Notes under the pieces: model-generated
What the model was told of the DNA's origin: nothing
The model's database searches: none
The model's input: the letters and a program-made list of their open reading frames with translations, nothing else
DNA from: Zarea fungicola
Lineage: Eukaryota; Ascomycota; Sordariomycetes; Hypocreales; Cordycipitaceae
NCBI GenBank assembly: GCA_900169235.1
Contig: FWCC01000112.1
Location: forward strand, 1-64,000
Length of the DNA: 64,000 nt
Reading direction: 5' to 3'
Position numbers and translations under genes: made by a program
Part shown: positions 42,870 to 54,321 of the stretch, piece by piece
Position numbering within the stretch: the stretch's first letter is position 1
Layout of the letters: each line of letters opens with the position of its first letter

Positions 42870-45328
42870 CTATAGATCTGGAGGCGAATCCATCGACAAA
42901 AAGTTTGCCCATGGAAACATACCGCTGCCATCCCAGTTGGCCAAGTCAAATGGAAAGGATTGCTGCAGTTCCATCGCATCGTTTATCGGGAAATCAGCCG
43001 TTGCATCTTCTCGCTCAGCTGGCAAAACCTCGGAAGGCTGAGGCTGCCGTAACCTTTCGAGGGAGTCGGCAATAATTCTGGCAGCTTTGCGAGCGACTAC
43101 ATTTTCGTTCATGGTTTCAAGAATCTCGATCGAGTGTTGTATTAGCTCTTGCCAGTGACTTTGCTCCGGGGAGTTTGTACTTCTTGCAGCGAAGAATATA
43201 ACCACCGTAGCTGCAAATATTGTGTAGCTTGTATTGAGATACCTGCGATGAAGAGCCGTCGTTAGCAAGGAAAGCACGGGACAGTGACTGGACATGACTT
43301 ACCACGTCCGAAAGAAGTCGTGATGACAGTAGTTCTCATAGATGAGCTGTATTGTCGACTTGGCTGAGCCAAGACATGTTTCCATTATTTGGGCAACACC
43401 GTTATTCGCCCACTCCGCCGGAGCTGTTGCAATGAGAGATGCATGGAGTAGCATGCGAATGTTGTGGTACTCTATGGCTCAAGTCAGTGAGTGTGCGCGG
43501 TGGTATGTTCTCTATCCACTCACTGGTCCCGAGCACGAGGCTCTGCTTTCGGATATAGGGCCGTTGCTTTTTCAACGCACTCAAGCCACTGGACACACCA
43601 TCGTTACAAGGGCGGATTGATAGCGGAATGTCCCGCAGCCACTTATTCAAGGCAGCATCAATCTCGCGGACGTACTGGACTTTGCGCGGTGTCCCCGCTG
43701 TAGAGTTGTAGAGTTTGAAGGATATTTCTCTTGCTATTCTGGAGAGTCGAGCCAGGAATTCGATTACTTGCACTTCCGTCGGCTCTAAGAGTGCAGCATC
43801 TATCCCGTTATGGCTGTGTACTTGCTCAATGCGCGGAAATGGTCGGCTGTGGAAGCCATCGGGGCCAACGGAATCAGGCCGTCCAAGAGAGAAGCTTAGC
43901 TCAATTTCGAGTGAGTATACGGTCCACCATGTTCTGGTTTCCGCCATTTGAACTGCAGGGTCGCTTCGTAATAAAATATTGGTTGCGTTTCCGGGATCTC
44001 GATTGAGCCCCATGGCCAGAGCAATGCGCACAGCTCTGCCGAGGTACAAGTATGCAATGTGAGGACTCAATTCGTTCTGGCAAATTTTGGCAAGAAAGAA
44101 AAAGCATTGTACCGCCTCCAAATCAGTGGTCTGACCGAGCTGGCCAGCTAGTAGCCGGGCTTTCTCAAACAATTTCCTACTCCATTGGAACCTGCCCTGA
44201 CCATCGATGAGTTGCTCATTCGGCCACACCATCAATAGTGCTCCCAGAGACAAGACACCATAATAGAGCGCTAGAAAGCTGTTACTGCATGTACTGTTGC
44301 CTTGACGCCATAGAGTCTCGCACTGCTGTATAAACTGGCGCCTGTCCAAGAAGGGTTGTGCATAGTGAATGCCGTTAAAGTACCCGTCGATGAATTGTGC
44401 CGCAGCGTGTGGGAAGTATTCGTGAGTGGATGTGTTAGATAATGGTACCGTGAAGTCGTCATGATCAGTTGCCGGATTGTGCAGAGAGGAAACAAGCGAT
44501 TGTTCGGATCGCGACAAGGGTGAAGGAGTGTTTCGGTGGTCTCGTTCAGCCAAATGTAGGAAGTTGTAAGAGGAGCTCGGGCCATGGAACTCTACATTTT
44601 TGGTTTGCATATTAGTGTCGATGATATCTCCCAACGGAAAGTTGGGGTCAGTTCCTGCCGGACTTTGTGGCCAATCCGCGTTGAGCCTGGCTTTCAAGTA
44701 GTCGGCAGCTGGATAATACGGCTCCTCTGCTGATTGTGAGGCTACCCTCGAAGCTACAAGTGAAGCTGCGGCATGCGGACTCAAGCTCGTACCCACATCC
44801 GATAAAACGGTATTAGAACTCCAGGAATTTGACGAACTTGATGTTGTGCGCGGTAGCGCATCTTGCTGCAATCTAGCATCTGTCAGCCAAGACGTATATA
44901 CACTGCCGGAGCTAAGCCCGTTATAAATCAAAGCGTGAGTTGGTAGTGGCAGTAAGGGGAAATTGGTGCAAATCTGTTTTCAACAAGAAACCAGAAAGGA
45001 ACCAACAGATAGACTTTAGATCAGGTACTGGCAGTGTCTAATTGAACCGTGACCTGATCGAGAAAGGGTCTTGGAGCTGCGCCTACCTCACTGGCCGTGC
45101 AGAGTGCTGAAAATTTTTGTATATACACTCAATTCCTCGACCTTTAGAAATAAAAGTTAGTTACGGTCGCATCAATAGTCGCATCAACTCTAGGCGTCGC
45201 GTACGCGTGCAATGGCAGCAGGGCACAAGCCCGTCACATTTGGTCTTCTTTGCGCGGCACGACTCGCAGGCTTGAGGAGTTCTTGGGCTTCTTATGGACC
45301 TCCGGACACGAGAGTTTTGGTGATACAT
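42870..45328 (-). CDS. Zn2Cys6 fungal transcription factor
   Basis: This is a nuclear, DNA-binding regulator. Five exons join in frame: 45328-45205, 45141-45092, 44973-43524, 43471-43303 and 43242-42870, giving 721 residues. The zinc cluster at the N-terminus has Cys at 21, 24, 31, 37, 40 and 47 (CESCRAKKTKCDG, then C-x2-C and RRGIEC). It is split by the first intron, which is common in this family, and the splice restores the CTRRGIEC spacing. The fungal-specific regulatory domain (Fungal_trans type) spans about residues 230-450 (YAQPFLDRRQF, AYLYLGRAVRIALAMGLNRD, RTWWTVYSLE, SLGRPDSV). The C-terminal part ends in an acidic/hydrophobic tail. Targets are unknown. No biosynthetic gene is directly adjacent, so it should not be assumed to control the cluster at 18-26 kb. 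Confidence 0.93.
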
Positions 45329-46405
45329 GAGTGAGGTAATTGGCAATATAGAGTTGTAGCTGGTCTGTGGAAGAAAAAGCAAGCGTCGTCACTGAGGTAA
45401 CTTTATCTATCAACCAGATTACCCTCAGACTTCGTCTGAAGCTAACGCCAACCGCTTACGTGAGCCAATGCCACAGCCAAGTTTGCTGGTGGCGCACACG
45501 TGAAGAAATATTTAAGCTTTCAACCGATAACTTTGTCATAGCTCTCTCCGATAGCCTCTGGGCAAAATTGCAATGTAACAACATATATACATAAATAGCT
45601 AGATTATATCTTTTCCACCTCTTCTGGTGCTGTGGGGGCGGTGGCGGTCAGATGGTTGCCACTATTGCAAAGGTTTCCTTCCTCCACTCTGCTGCGTCTC
45701 ATACCATGCGTCTCATGACGTTTCAAATGTGCCACAAATTTCACATGCCAATTATTTCCAACCAGAATTGCTATCTGATGTTTAGCTTTAACCCTGAAAT
45801 CTATATACTACCTTCATCAAGCAAGAATATTTAGCAGTTAGTTGGCTACTCTGTGCATGAACTAGCTTTCAGCCGGTACAGTTGCTAACCTAGCAAACTA
45901 ACAAACTAACAAACTAACTAGTCAGGTAACTAGTCAGTTACCAACATAAAGTAACAATCGCCCTGCAGCATTCATAGAATAAAGAGTGTTAGTAGTTTCC
46001 TAGCCGGCGCATTACATGGCGTTGGACGCTACGGATCCGCCGCTGCGGTGCTGTTTTGCCATTGGCCAGAAACCGAGAATAGCAATAATGGGAGCCTAAA
46101 TTATTGGATGAACCCATCTAAATCAGAGCTAATCTGTCAAGATAAAAGGACGGATGCTTAAAAAAAGCCAAATTACAGCCTATTATACAAGCCAGCCCAA
46201 AATAGACAAGCTAGTGATCTCATCCCCCACCTGAGGCTCCTTCGCTAATACTTTTAAGCGCTCAAGTTTTCAAGCTCTCATTCTGCTCTCTTCGTTTTCC
46301 ATTCAAGTCATTGGATACTGATGCATTGTAGCCACCTGACTTGTTGCTTGGACGGCGGCCGGTACTATGGAAGTAAATTTACACCAATCTCAAAAGAGCG
46401 TGTGC
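45329..46405. other. gene-free region with short tandem repeats
   Basis: This 1.08 kb lies between the start of the Zn2Cys6 gene (-) and the 3' end of the next gene (-). It holds a small tandem array at 45894-45938. No gene was recognised. Confidence 0.5.
45894..45938. repeat. 8-bp and 12-bp tandem repeats
   Basis: Three copies of CAAACTAA (45894-45917) run into two copies of TAACTAGTCAGK (45915-45938). Confidence 0.8.
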
Positions 46406-47216
46406 TTAAGCATGAGTGGTTGCCGGGACCGGTGTAAAATAGCCGTCGGTTCCTAGGCACGAGTCAGCTCCTACGTGTCCAATCTGCATGTCCCTGTCAA
46501 GCCGAAACTTACCGAAGGTGGCTGGCACAAATAACCGAGTAACTGGGAAGCGGGTGGAGATTGAGATGTTTGGACCAGTGGTGACGATTGTCCAATCGCA
46601 GACACCAAGGGTGCCAATAAGAGGAGTTGGCGTTGGTGCGGCCGTCGGAAACGTCGAGAGCGAAGTCGCTGGAAATCCCCAACTAGTCGCTGTCGAAGTT
46701 CCCACGCTGCCTAAAGTTATCCACCATTAGTATTAAATATTAACATAGCATATAAGGCTGGGATTAGAACCCACAAGTAAACCCAGAGTTAATGACGGCC
46801 TTGATAGCCTCCACCGTGTAGGAAGCAGTGTAGAGATAGTTGGTGTAGGCATTCAGTAGTGAGAGTTGAGCTGCAGACTAGTTTAGCGCACGGTGCCTTT
46901 AATGTAAAATAGGCCGCAGTGACAGCATACCTGTGCCCGAAGCAGTCTGAGTGCCGTTGATCAACGTGGTGCTTCTGGTCCAGCTGTTAACGCCAGCGGA
47001 TAGATATGGTGCCACGGCGGGTGTAAAAAGTGGAAACTGCCCGAGCGCCATGTTGACAGTGGCAGTAGCCGGAATGCTCGAATTGGAAGTTGGTAGAGTT
47101 GGTTGAGAACAGCTTGGCGCGGTGATCGAAGCAGCAGCCTGAGCTGTTGGTTGGCAATTCCCAAGAGCTAGAAGACTAAAAGCGACAAGGGTATACATGA
47201 TGCTATGGCTTTGCAT
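46406..47216 (-). CDS. secreted protein of unknown family
   Basis: Three exons, 47216-46931, 46870-46775 and 46710-46406, join in frame and give 228 residues. A signal peptide covers about residues 1-22 (MYTLVAFSLLALGNC); a second ATG at 47198 would shorten the N-terminus by six residues. The mature chain is rich in Ser, Thr, Pro and Ala, with a central helical-looking part (NAYTNYLYTASYTVEAIKA) and a C-terminal part (SWGFPATSL, DWTIVTTGPNIS, RLFVPATFG). It has few Cys and no membrane segment or GPI signal. I recognise no domain. The junction codons (G|CT Ala and T|GC Cys) close cleanly, so the gene appears intact. It lies in a run of secreted or surface proteins. Confidence 0.8.
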
Positions 47217-48777
47217 TGTTCAAAGCTTGGGTAGATGGGAGAGAGGCTGTTGGATGCTGCCGGATACTGTAGACAAAGATGGCTACAGAAGTGGCCGAGC
47301 TCTCGACTAAATAGGTGTATACACAACTTCATGTTGATCTGACGAATTGCTACGGAAATGAGGTTAATACTGGTTTTCAAAGGAATCCCATTGTGTAGAT
47401 TGCGTACTCTTTCACGATGCGGGTTTTCCGGATGACAGATCCACACAACTGTATGGCATCTGAGCACGGTAAATCTAGTTTTCAGGTTTGGCACTGCCTC
47501 AACGAGGCCATGGTAACCACACGGTTCATTGTGTAGTTTCTGAGTGAACGGAGATTTAACAGTTGTTTAGTAATAGGATGCCAAGGATTTCTAAATGGCA
47601 GCATGTAAACCAGAGAGCGAAACTCCAGTACACTGTCAGATGCCCGGCTAGGAAGAGGCGGTAAACAAGCAGTCACGTGGGAAAGAATAATTTATTCAGC
47701 AGGTCGCTGGCTGGGAGGTAACTTCGACCAGCCAGCGATGATTCCTTTCCATTAGGTACCTGTACAAATGTGAATACAGGCACTCTCTTTCATTTGAACC
47801 TCAAATACACATGACAACAGATTTCGATAAAGGAAGGTGGCAGCTATAGAACGGGCAAATAAGACCGAGGGAATCGCCGGACAGTTGGCTTATTCAGCTT
47901 TGATAGCAAAGAATATATTACGGAAGGAAGAAAAACAAACCCTGGCTATCAGCTAGACTAGACCAAGATACGGCCGCATCGCCCGCGTGGCTTACCCGGG
48001 TCCATTTTTTAACCTTGGCCGGGATATCCGGAACAGCAAACTCGGGTTATCCGAACTGTGATATTGCATTGCAGCCAAGAAGAATAATAAAGAATAAAAT
48101 GAAGCAGCCTTTGGGGCATGACTCGGCTTGTAGTACCATGCCAATCGGCTTAATTAACGGGCCATGCTGTACCTATTTGTTGGTGTATGGCGCCGTTTTC
48201 TTTCAGCCGATATATATCGGCACAAGATTGCAGTGGACTCTTGACATAGCCATGTCAGTATCGAACCCACTTGCCAAAAAGGAGAAATGGGGTCAAGAGG
48301 AGACCTCCTTCAAGTCAAGATATCTAGATAATAGTGCCCCTAGAAGAATCATAAAGCCATATTGAGTATAGCCTTTAATTTACTCCCATTCACGACTCGT
48401 CATCATTGTAAATGAGACCCTACAATTATCCGATCGGGATTGGGAAGTCTAGTGATGCCCGCTAGACGTTTCACCACTCTGCGATATTTTTCTTTTACTA
48501 ATCAGTCCCTCTGCACCCAAGCCAGATATGTCCTACATGTCGGCATACCTTCCCGATTCATCGCCCAGCTTAGTACTGCAGCACTACACCGAATACAAAC
48601 TAGTTGCAAAATCTGAGGGTGCAGATCATTGAAACTTGAAACTAATTGCTCACTTTTTTATTCTTAAGCTAAGTTGGCGGTAGAAATTGGTAACCTTTAT
48701 TAATAATTGACGTTGTATATATGAATTGACTATATCGTGGATGGAGCGGTGCTTGAGCTGCTACTGCCTGGGCTTCA
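47217..48777. other. gene-free region
   Basis: This 1.56 kb contains the promoter of the preceding minus-strand gene. A 116-codon frame on plus at 48015-48365 starts with a non-ATG codon and shows no domain. Nothing else was recognised. Confidence 0.5.
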
Positions 48778-49538
48778 TCACATTTGCAGCATCGAAAGAA
48801 AAACCACACCGGCCAAGTACCATAGACCTGTCCGCAGACAAGTCATGGCGGCTGGAGGACTTAACCTCGATCCCGCTGAGCCCGTCCCTGTTGAATTTGA
48901 TCCTGGTGGATTAATCTGTAGGGTGGCTGAAACCAGCACGTAATTCGCCGCCGCAAGCTCCAAGCCCCCTTGCAAGGCAAATTGACTTGTATTGAATCCA
49001 GTTGGACTACCGCTGGAATAGTGCGCAAATGCAGGGGGCACAGTAAAACCTGGCGCCGACTGTTGAAAAAGCAACACAATGAAATGCAGGGGAGCTGTTT
49101 GCTGGAGGGGGGCCGGCGCTTGATACGCTTTGAAGGGTGCGGAAGTCGAGGACAACCGTCCCGATGCATCTGCTGTAAGATCGGCTTGAATCCAGTGGAT
49201 AAATTCTGGCCTGCTGTTGTCTGGTGGAGGAGGCGCATCCGGATTTACCATGAGAGCAACAAAGGGGCCTTGTAAACCTGACGGGGCGGTGATATCTGGG
49301 ACACTGGAAACATCTACAGCCATGTCAGTACCTCGGTAGAAGTCGTTGATGGTATAGTTTAGTTTGAAGACTTCATACCACTCGCAAGAACTGCAGTATT
49401 GGGGGCGGAAAAGTTTCGCCCTGCAAAGTTCATGAGAAGACTTTGATTGGTAGCAGGTTGGAAGCCTGGCGGTGTTTGAGACAAGACACCCACAACCAAT
49501 GTGGCTGTTGTAAATAGCTGTGAAGAGGACAATAGCAT
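48778..49538 (-). CDS. secreted PEBP-family protein, probably GPI-anchored
   Basis: This belongs to the phosphatidylethanolamine-binding protein (PEBP) family, whose members bind phospholipid headgroups or inhibit proteases and kinases. Two exons, 49538-49379 and 49331-48778, join across a 47-nt intron (AGTG|GTACTG) and give 237 residues. The signal peptide is about residues 1-20. Ligand-site blocks are VNPDAPPPPDNSRPEFIHW, the conserved region 1 of the family, and LHFIVLLFQQ, region 2. The C-terminus (GLWYLAGVVFLSMLQM) is hydrophobic and preceded by a Ser/Gly-rich stretch, as in GPI-attachment signals. Secreted fungal PEBPs occur but their roles are unknown. A minus-strand TATA box lies 94 bp upstream. 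Confidence 0.88.
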
Positions 49539-51095
49539 TATGTCTTGTCTGGTAAAGAGTTTACTTTTTACTTTTTGATATTTTCGAATACAAAACTTTC
49601 GCTGAAGCAAGCAATATACAATAGATCATCTTTTATAACTCATCAGCTACTGGTAGTGACTGACTGAGACAAGCAAGGTTGTCCGCAATGCTTCAATAAC
49701 AGGCCAGTAAGCCCAGACCAGCTGGCTGCGCAAAGTGGCGTCCGGGTTATCCGACACTCTGAAATGTACCACCAAAATGAAAACGACATCATGGTAAGTC
49801 TGAGGCTAATAACCGTTACAGATTAATTACTGTTATTTTGCACACGTGCAGGCCCTCATGCATTTCTCCAGCAGGTTGCGTCACCGGGTTGCTGACGTCA
49901 AGCTAGAACCAGTTTTCTAGATTTCACATCTCTTACAAATCCCTACGCTGGGAATAGCACTTACCGGAAGGATTTGTCAGGCTGTAATAGTTGGAGTTCA
50001 TTGCGATTGCAATACACACCATGCATAATGGTGTATGAGCTGAGTCTTACATTGCTTCAAGTGTATGCAATAAATATCACTGTGCATTTTTAATGGCAAA
50101 ATTTCTTTAGCCATCCTGTAAATGGCAAGCTCAAATGTGAACTTGACTTAAATTTTCAGCTTGTCCGCATTTGTCACCGCGGTATAGTACGTGACAGCAG
50201 GTTGATATAGAGAATCATCGATCTAGCTTCTAGTGAGGTTATACATTTTTTTTTTCTGAAATAAAGTACCTTTGCCCTCCACATCATACGGCATGCCTAT
50301 TATGTCTTGGTAGGCTGGGTTCTAATCTTACCATTCCTACAGTTGGGAAACCGCTTGTCAGGGCACCGATGAAGGTATCACCAAAGTCTGACGATAGAAG
50401 GTACGTGACGAAGGACTGGGTATATAGATCCGAGCCGTCTTCGACCTCGATGGTAGAAGCTAGCAATAATTTCTACAGCTACATAGGACCTACTTGCACA
50501 TATTGTGAATAGAAGAAGTCTCCTCTATTGTTCCCTCACACCGCTGCTGTCATAGTTGAGAGGCTTCACTTATTCCACATTTTCCATTGCTCCATGTGGG
50601 ATATTCGTCGAGATATTTACGAGAAAATTTCAGCAGCACAGCATGGTGACTATCGCTCACCAGCTGGTTCAAGCTCTCCAATGCAAGACGATTCCTTGCA
50701 GGTATCAGTTTGCCCTGGAGCAATGCCAATGACGGAATTTCGCCTCATCTTCCATTTTTATCTGAAATTCAAAGCGTTTACACTGTATTCATGCTTCTAT
50801 ATTCCCACTTTAGGATATCTGTAGCCGCTGGCTTCGTCACATTAGTTGTGTTGGTAACGCCCTTTGAACATCACATGTAAATGCATGGCTTTAACAAGAC
50901 ATTGAAGAACCACCAGGTTTTTTCCTGCTACATGTAATACACCATTAAATTTTATTTAAAAATGTCTTCATTGATGGTGGCTCTGTAGTCGGATCTAAGA
51001 TCTTCCATCCCTTCGTGGTGCTAAACGGTGGCTGCAGCGCCACGGATTCAGCGCACGAAGCCATTTCTACTCCTTCATCATCCCATTCTTGAAAA
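49539..51095. other. gene-free region
   Basis: This 1.56 kb contains the PEBP promoter at its left end and a T-run near 50240. A 60-codon minus-strand frame at 50284-50466 reads like coding sequence followed by a GTAAGA splice donor, but it has no partner exon that I could find. Confidence 0.5.
49632..49637 (-). promoter_or_regulatory. TATA box of the PEBP gene
   Basis: Read on the minus strand this is TATAAA, 94 bp upstream of the ATG at 49538. Confidence 0.5.
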
Positions 51096-51934
51096 ATGAG
51101 CGCGGCCCGCGCTGACAATAAGGAACACGCCCATCCGACGGTTTCTTACCCTACTGACTCTAAAAACAACAGCCCGATTTTATAACTATGACGGCGCGTG
51201 CATCGCCCTCTCAAGCCGGGTCATGGTCAAGTACGGCAACACCGTAGGCCTCACCGAGGCAGCGACCATGGCCTTTATTGCTGCGCGGATCAAAATCCCG
51301 GTGCCCCGCGTGCATTGCTCGTTCCGACACAAGGGCCAGACATTTATTGTGATGGAGCGCCTCCGTGGGCAAACTCTCGCTGACGCGTGGCCGACTCTGT
51401 CGACTGTGCAGGTGGAAGGAATTCTGACGGACCTGCGCCAGATGCTCGACGAGCTGCGCGTGCTGACAGCGCCGGCCATGGCCATACAGAGCTGTGTGGA
51501 GGGCTCGCTGCGTGATTCACGAATTCCTCACGCCGGTACGAGGATTGGGCCGTTTCCTTCCACAAGAGTATTTCACCAATGGCTGCGACAGGGGCTCGAG
51601 GTAGGTGGGAAGAATCCTGGCCGTGTGAGCGATGAGGAGTGGGCAGGTATTCAGCACATGATGGCGATGCAGGATCAGGAGTGGAAAGAAGCCCCCGTCT
51701 TTACGCATGGTGACTTGAACCCATTCAATATCATTGTCCACGATGAGAAAATCAGTGGCATTATTTGACTGGGAGTTCTCCGGGTGGCTTCGGTACTATT
51801 GGGAATACACGTCTGTCTGGTTGGGTAACAAGACCAGAATAGCATGGCAAAACTTGGCATCCAATTTTCTTGATTCCTATCCGAATGAACTGGAGATGGA
51901 GACTATCCGGCAGCAGTGGTGGGGTTATTTCTGA
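51096..51934 (+). pseudogene. aminoglycoside-phosphotransferase-like kinase, frame broken twice
   Basis: This is a protein-kinase-like (APH/choline-kinase) family member. The longest intact piece is 51223-51768. It carries PVPRVHCSF and VMERLRGQTL of the small lobe and the catalytic loop THGDLNPFNIIV. Just before the metal-binding Asp the frame is lost: at 51764-51766 a T-run appears to have one extra base, and the expected continuation DWEFSGWLRYYWEY follows in another frame to a stop at 51934. A second break lies near 51177-51182: the frame from the ATG at 51096 stops there, while the next frame continues with kinase-like sequence (FYNYDGACIALSSR). No GT-AG intron explains either break. It is either a young pseudogene or affected by sequencing errors. 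Fungal relatives are numerous and mostly uncharacterised. Confidence 0.75.
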
Positions 51935-52710
51935 AGAGAGAGAGCAAAAGAGACCGAACGGCATCTTCCCCAGGTGAGCGGCTCCCCTGTTCTTTTTATT
52001 CTACAATCCCTCTCTGCTCCATCATGTCCCACCCACAACAAGGTCAGGCGCAGGGTTGCCTCAGATACCTGCAGAGGCTGGATATCTACATGGCGTTGTC
52101 CACTGTTCTCGGGTGAGTGGCATCAGGTACCCATGATACCAGCCTCTAAATGCCTAAGGACAGTACTAGCTGTAACCTGCATAAGCCACAGTCAAATGCA
52201 TAGGCTTGGCAGTGGTACGAGGGCACCGTACGTGGGCACCGTTTTTCGCGTAGGGAAGCATGGAACCCAGAAGAAAGTCGAGTAGCCGCCCAATATGTGG
52301 GCAACTTAATCGAGGAGATTTGGCTTAACTATGGCGGCAACAAGCCCGTTTGATGTTGATTCCTGCGAAGTCATTGATGTCGTTTTTGCAAGAGCCACTC
52401 CTCAGTAGATGGCTATGCAAATCTGAATATGTAGAGAGCAACCAAACATTGTGAGTCCGTTTTGGCTATTTACGTGGCATTGAGGCACTTTGACACGAAC
52501 AAGTATCACGGTACGGAATACAGATGACGTTGCGTAAGTAGTTGGGGAATGCCATCGGGCTCATACAGCAGGTAAAGTCCCACGCAGCGGGTAAGTAGAT
52601 TAAATAATATAAGCTGAATCAAGTGACAAATAAAAGAATCCAACAACTGCAAAACATCTTTTCTGCCAATATATAGGCCCCCATTTTGTTCTTGCCCCTC
52701 TTCTTTTTGC
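51935..52710. other. intergenic region
   Basis: This 776 bp lies between the 3' ends of the kinase pseudogene (+) and the 2EXR gene (-). No gene or repeat was recognised. Confidence 0.55.
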
Positions 52711-54321
52711 TTAACTTTGGAGCACCGCGCTGCATGGGTGAATATCCAGTGTAATCGACCCATCGTATTCATCCACGACATGATCGGGTAGTCCTTCCGA
52801 AAAGGCAAGCTCATTATAAATGTCTGTCATGTAGTCAGTCAAATAGCCCCTCTCGTAATACACCCTTTCATCGTCCTCGGGATCCCGCATGCACATGGAG
52901 ACAATGGGACCCTGACCCTCTTCTTCTTCATCTTCTTCATCTTCCTCGTCATCCTCATCCTCATCCTCATCGTCGTCTTCTTCATCCTCTTCTTCATCTT
53001 CAACTTGATTTTTCACCTCCTTTACTTTGCTATCCTCCTTCGCACCATCCTTTTCTTCTTCCTGGCCAGCAGCAGCAGCAGTATCGTCCTCTTCGCCCTC
53101 GGGCTCAGGCTCCCCACGCTTCTCACGCAGCTTCTTGGCCGTGCGCTTCCTCGCCTCCGCCATGATGCGCTCCGTCTCCTCCCGCCGCCGATCCTCCTCC
53201 GCGGGGGACAGCTTCTCGCTGATGCGCACGTGGTCCCAGCGCGGGAGCAACACGTTGGTGACCTGCGTCTTTGGCTTGCCGTCGCGCTGCACCGTCTCCA
53301 GCACCAGCTGCGGCGACCACTCCTTGACCGGCAGGTCGCCCCAGATCGCCGCGAGCGACTCAATCGCCGGCAGGCGGCTCAGAATATTGGCCACCGTGTT
53401 GATGCTGTGGTATGTGGTGAATGCAGGCAGCGCGAGGTTTTTTATGCCCGGTCCAATGTCGTGGATCGGCTCCTCGTCCTCGGGATCCTCGCCATCGCCG
53501 TCGTCGCCATTCATGCCGCCCATGACGGCCATGAGGGTGGGCATGTACAGGCGATCGCAGAAGCGGCGCCAGTAGTGCCGGTCTACGTAGAGGAAATCGC
53601 GCGCGGGATCGTACTTGCGCACGCACGCGGGCAGGCCGTCCTTGCCCGGCGCAAAACCGGTCTCAATCTCGGCCTTTGTGATGTTGTTGCGCAGGAGCTG
53701 AATGTCGTGCTTCTTGAGCCATTCGAGGGTCACGGCGCGCGCCTCGCGGTTGACGAGGAGCAGCGGGGGCATGTAGACGGGGATGACGACGCTGTCGTCC
53801 CAGGCTCGCTCGTGTATGTAGGGGTTGCCTGGTTCAAACTCGCCTGCGTCTGTATCATATTCTTCTTCGTCTTCATTGCTGTTGTTGTTGTTGTTGTCGT
53901 CGTCGTCGTCGTCGTCGTCGCCATCCTCGTCGTCGCCATCCTCGTCATCGTCTCCGTCACCAGCATCTTCGCCATCCCCCTCGCCCTCGGCGGTCGCCCC
54001 ATTGGCTACGCCATTGCTCGTCGGCGGCGCTGTCGTCCCATCAGTGGCCCCGACGACTGGTGCGCCAGACTGGTGTGCCTCGACAATCTGCCGAATCTCT
54101 TCCTGCTGCTCGGGCGTGAGGTCCTCGTCGACATCGTCCTCGTCGAGCAAATTGTCGTCCCAGTGCTCATCAATCTCGGAGTCGTCCATTTCCTCTTCCA
54201 GCATAAAGGGCCGCGTCGTGCGCCAGGGCACCATGGTGGGGGCATCGCCATCTTCCCCGAGACACAGCTTCCAGATGTAATGGCGCAGCTCGGTGGGGAG
54301 CCGCTCAAACTCGGCAACCAT
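52711..54321 (-). CDS. 2EXR-domain protein with long acidic tracts
   Basis: A single exon encodes 536 residues from the ATG at 54321; upstream in-frame codons lack ATG. The N-terminus FERLPTELRHYIWKLCL is the 2EXR (F-box-like) signature of a large fungal family. The domain appears interrupted: an insert at about residues 45-160 is extremely acidic (runs of Asp, Glu and Asn encoded by GTC/GTT trinucleotide repeats on the plus strand around 53880-53930), and the family-type block IPVYMPPLLLVNREARAV follows. A helical Arg/Glu-rich stretch (EEDRRREETERIMAEARKR) and a second acidic block of about 50 Asp/Glu come next, and the end (LTDYMTDIYNELAF) is ordered. The function of 2EXR proteins is unknown. 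The acidic tracts could bind basic proteins such as histones, which is inference. Confidence 0.88.
   Translation of the reverse strand: MVAEFERLPTELRHYIWKLCLGEDGDAPTMVPWRTTRPFMLEEEMDDSEIDEHWDDNLLDEDDVDEDLTPEQQEEIRQIVEAHQSGAPVVGATDGTTAPPTSNGVANGATAEGEGDGEDAGDGDDDEDGDDEDGDDDDDDDDNNNNNSNEDEEEYDTDAGEFEPGNPYIHERAWDDSVVIPVYMPPLLLVNREARAVTLEWLKKHDIQLLRNNITKAEIETGFAPGKDGLPACVRKYDPARDFLYVDRHYWRRFCDRLYMPTLMAVMGGMNGDDGDGEDPEDEEPIHDIGPGIKNLALPAFTTYHSINTVANILSRLPAIESLAAIWGDLPVKEWSPQLVLETVQRDGKPKTQVTNVLLPRWDHVRISEKLSPAEEDRRREETERIMAEARKRTAKKLREKRGEPEPEGEEDDTAAAAGQEEEKDGAKEDSKVKEVKNQVEDEEEDEEDDDEDEDEDDEEDEEDEEEEGQGPIVSMCMRDPEDDERVYYERGYLTDYMTDIYNELAFSEGLPDHVVDEYDGSITLDIHPCSAVLQS

Noticed and set aside
46762..46774. 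Sequence resembling a tRNA B-box on the minus strand (GGTTCTAATCC)
   Set aside because: One mismatch to the consensus, no cloverleaf around it, and it lies inside an intron of the secreted-protein gene where it serves as the branch-site region.
48015..48365. 116-codon plus-strand frame with a hydrophobic stretch
   Set aside because: Starts at a non-ATG codon and resembles no family.
50284..50466. Minus-strand frame that reads like coding sequence ending at a GTAAGA donor
   Set aside because: No partner exon could be found upstream or downstream and no family was recognised; possibly a gene relic but not supportable.
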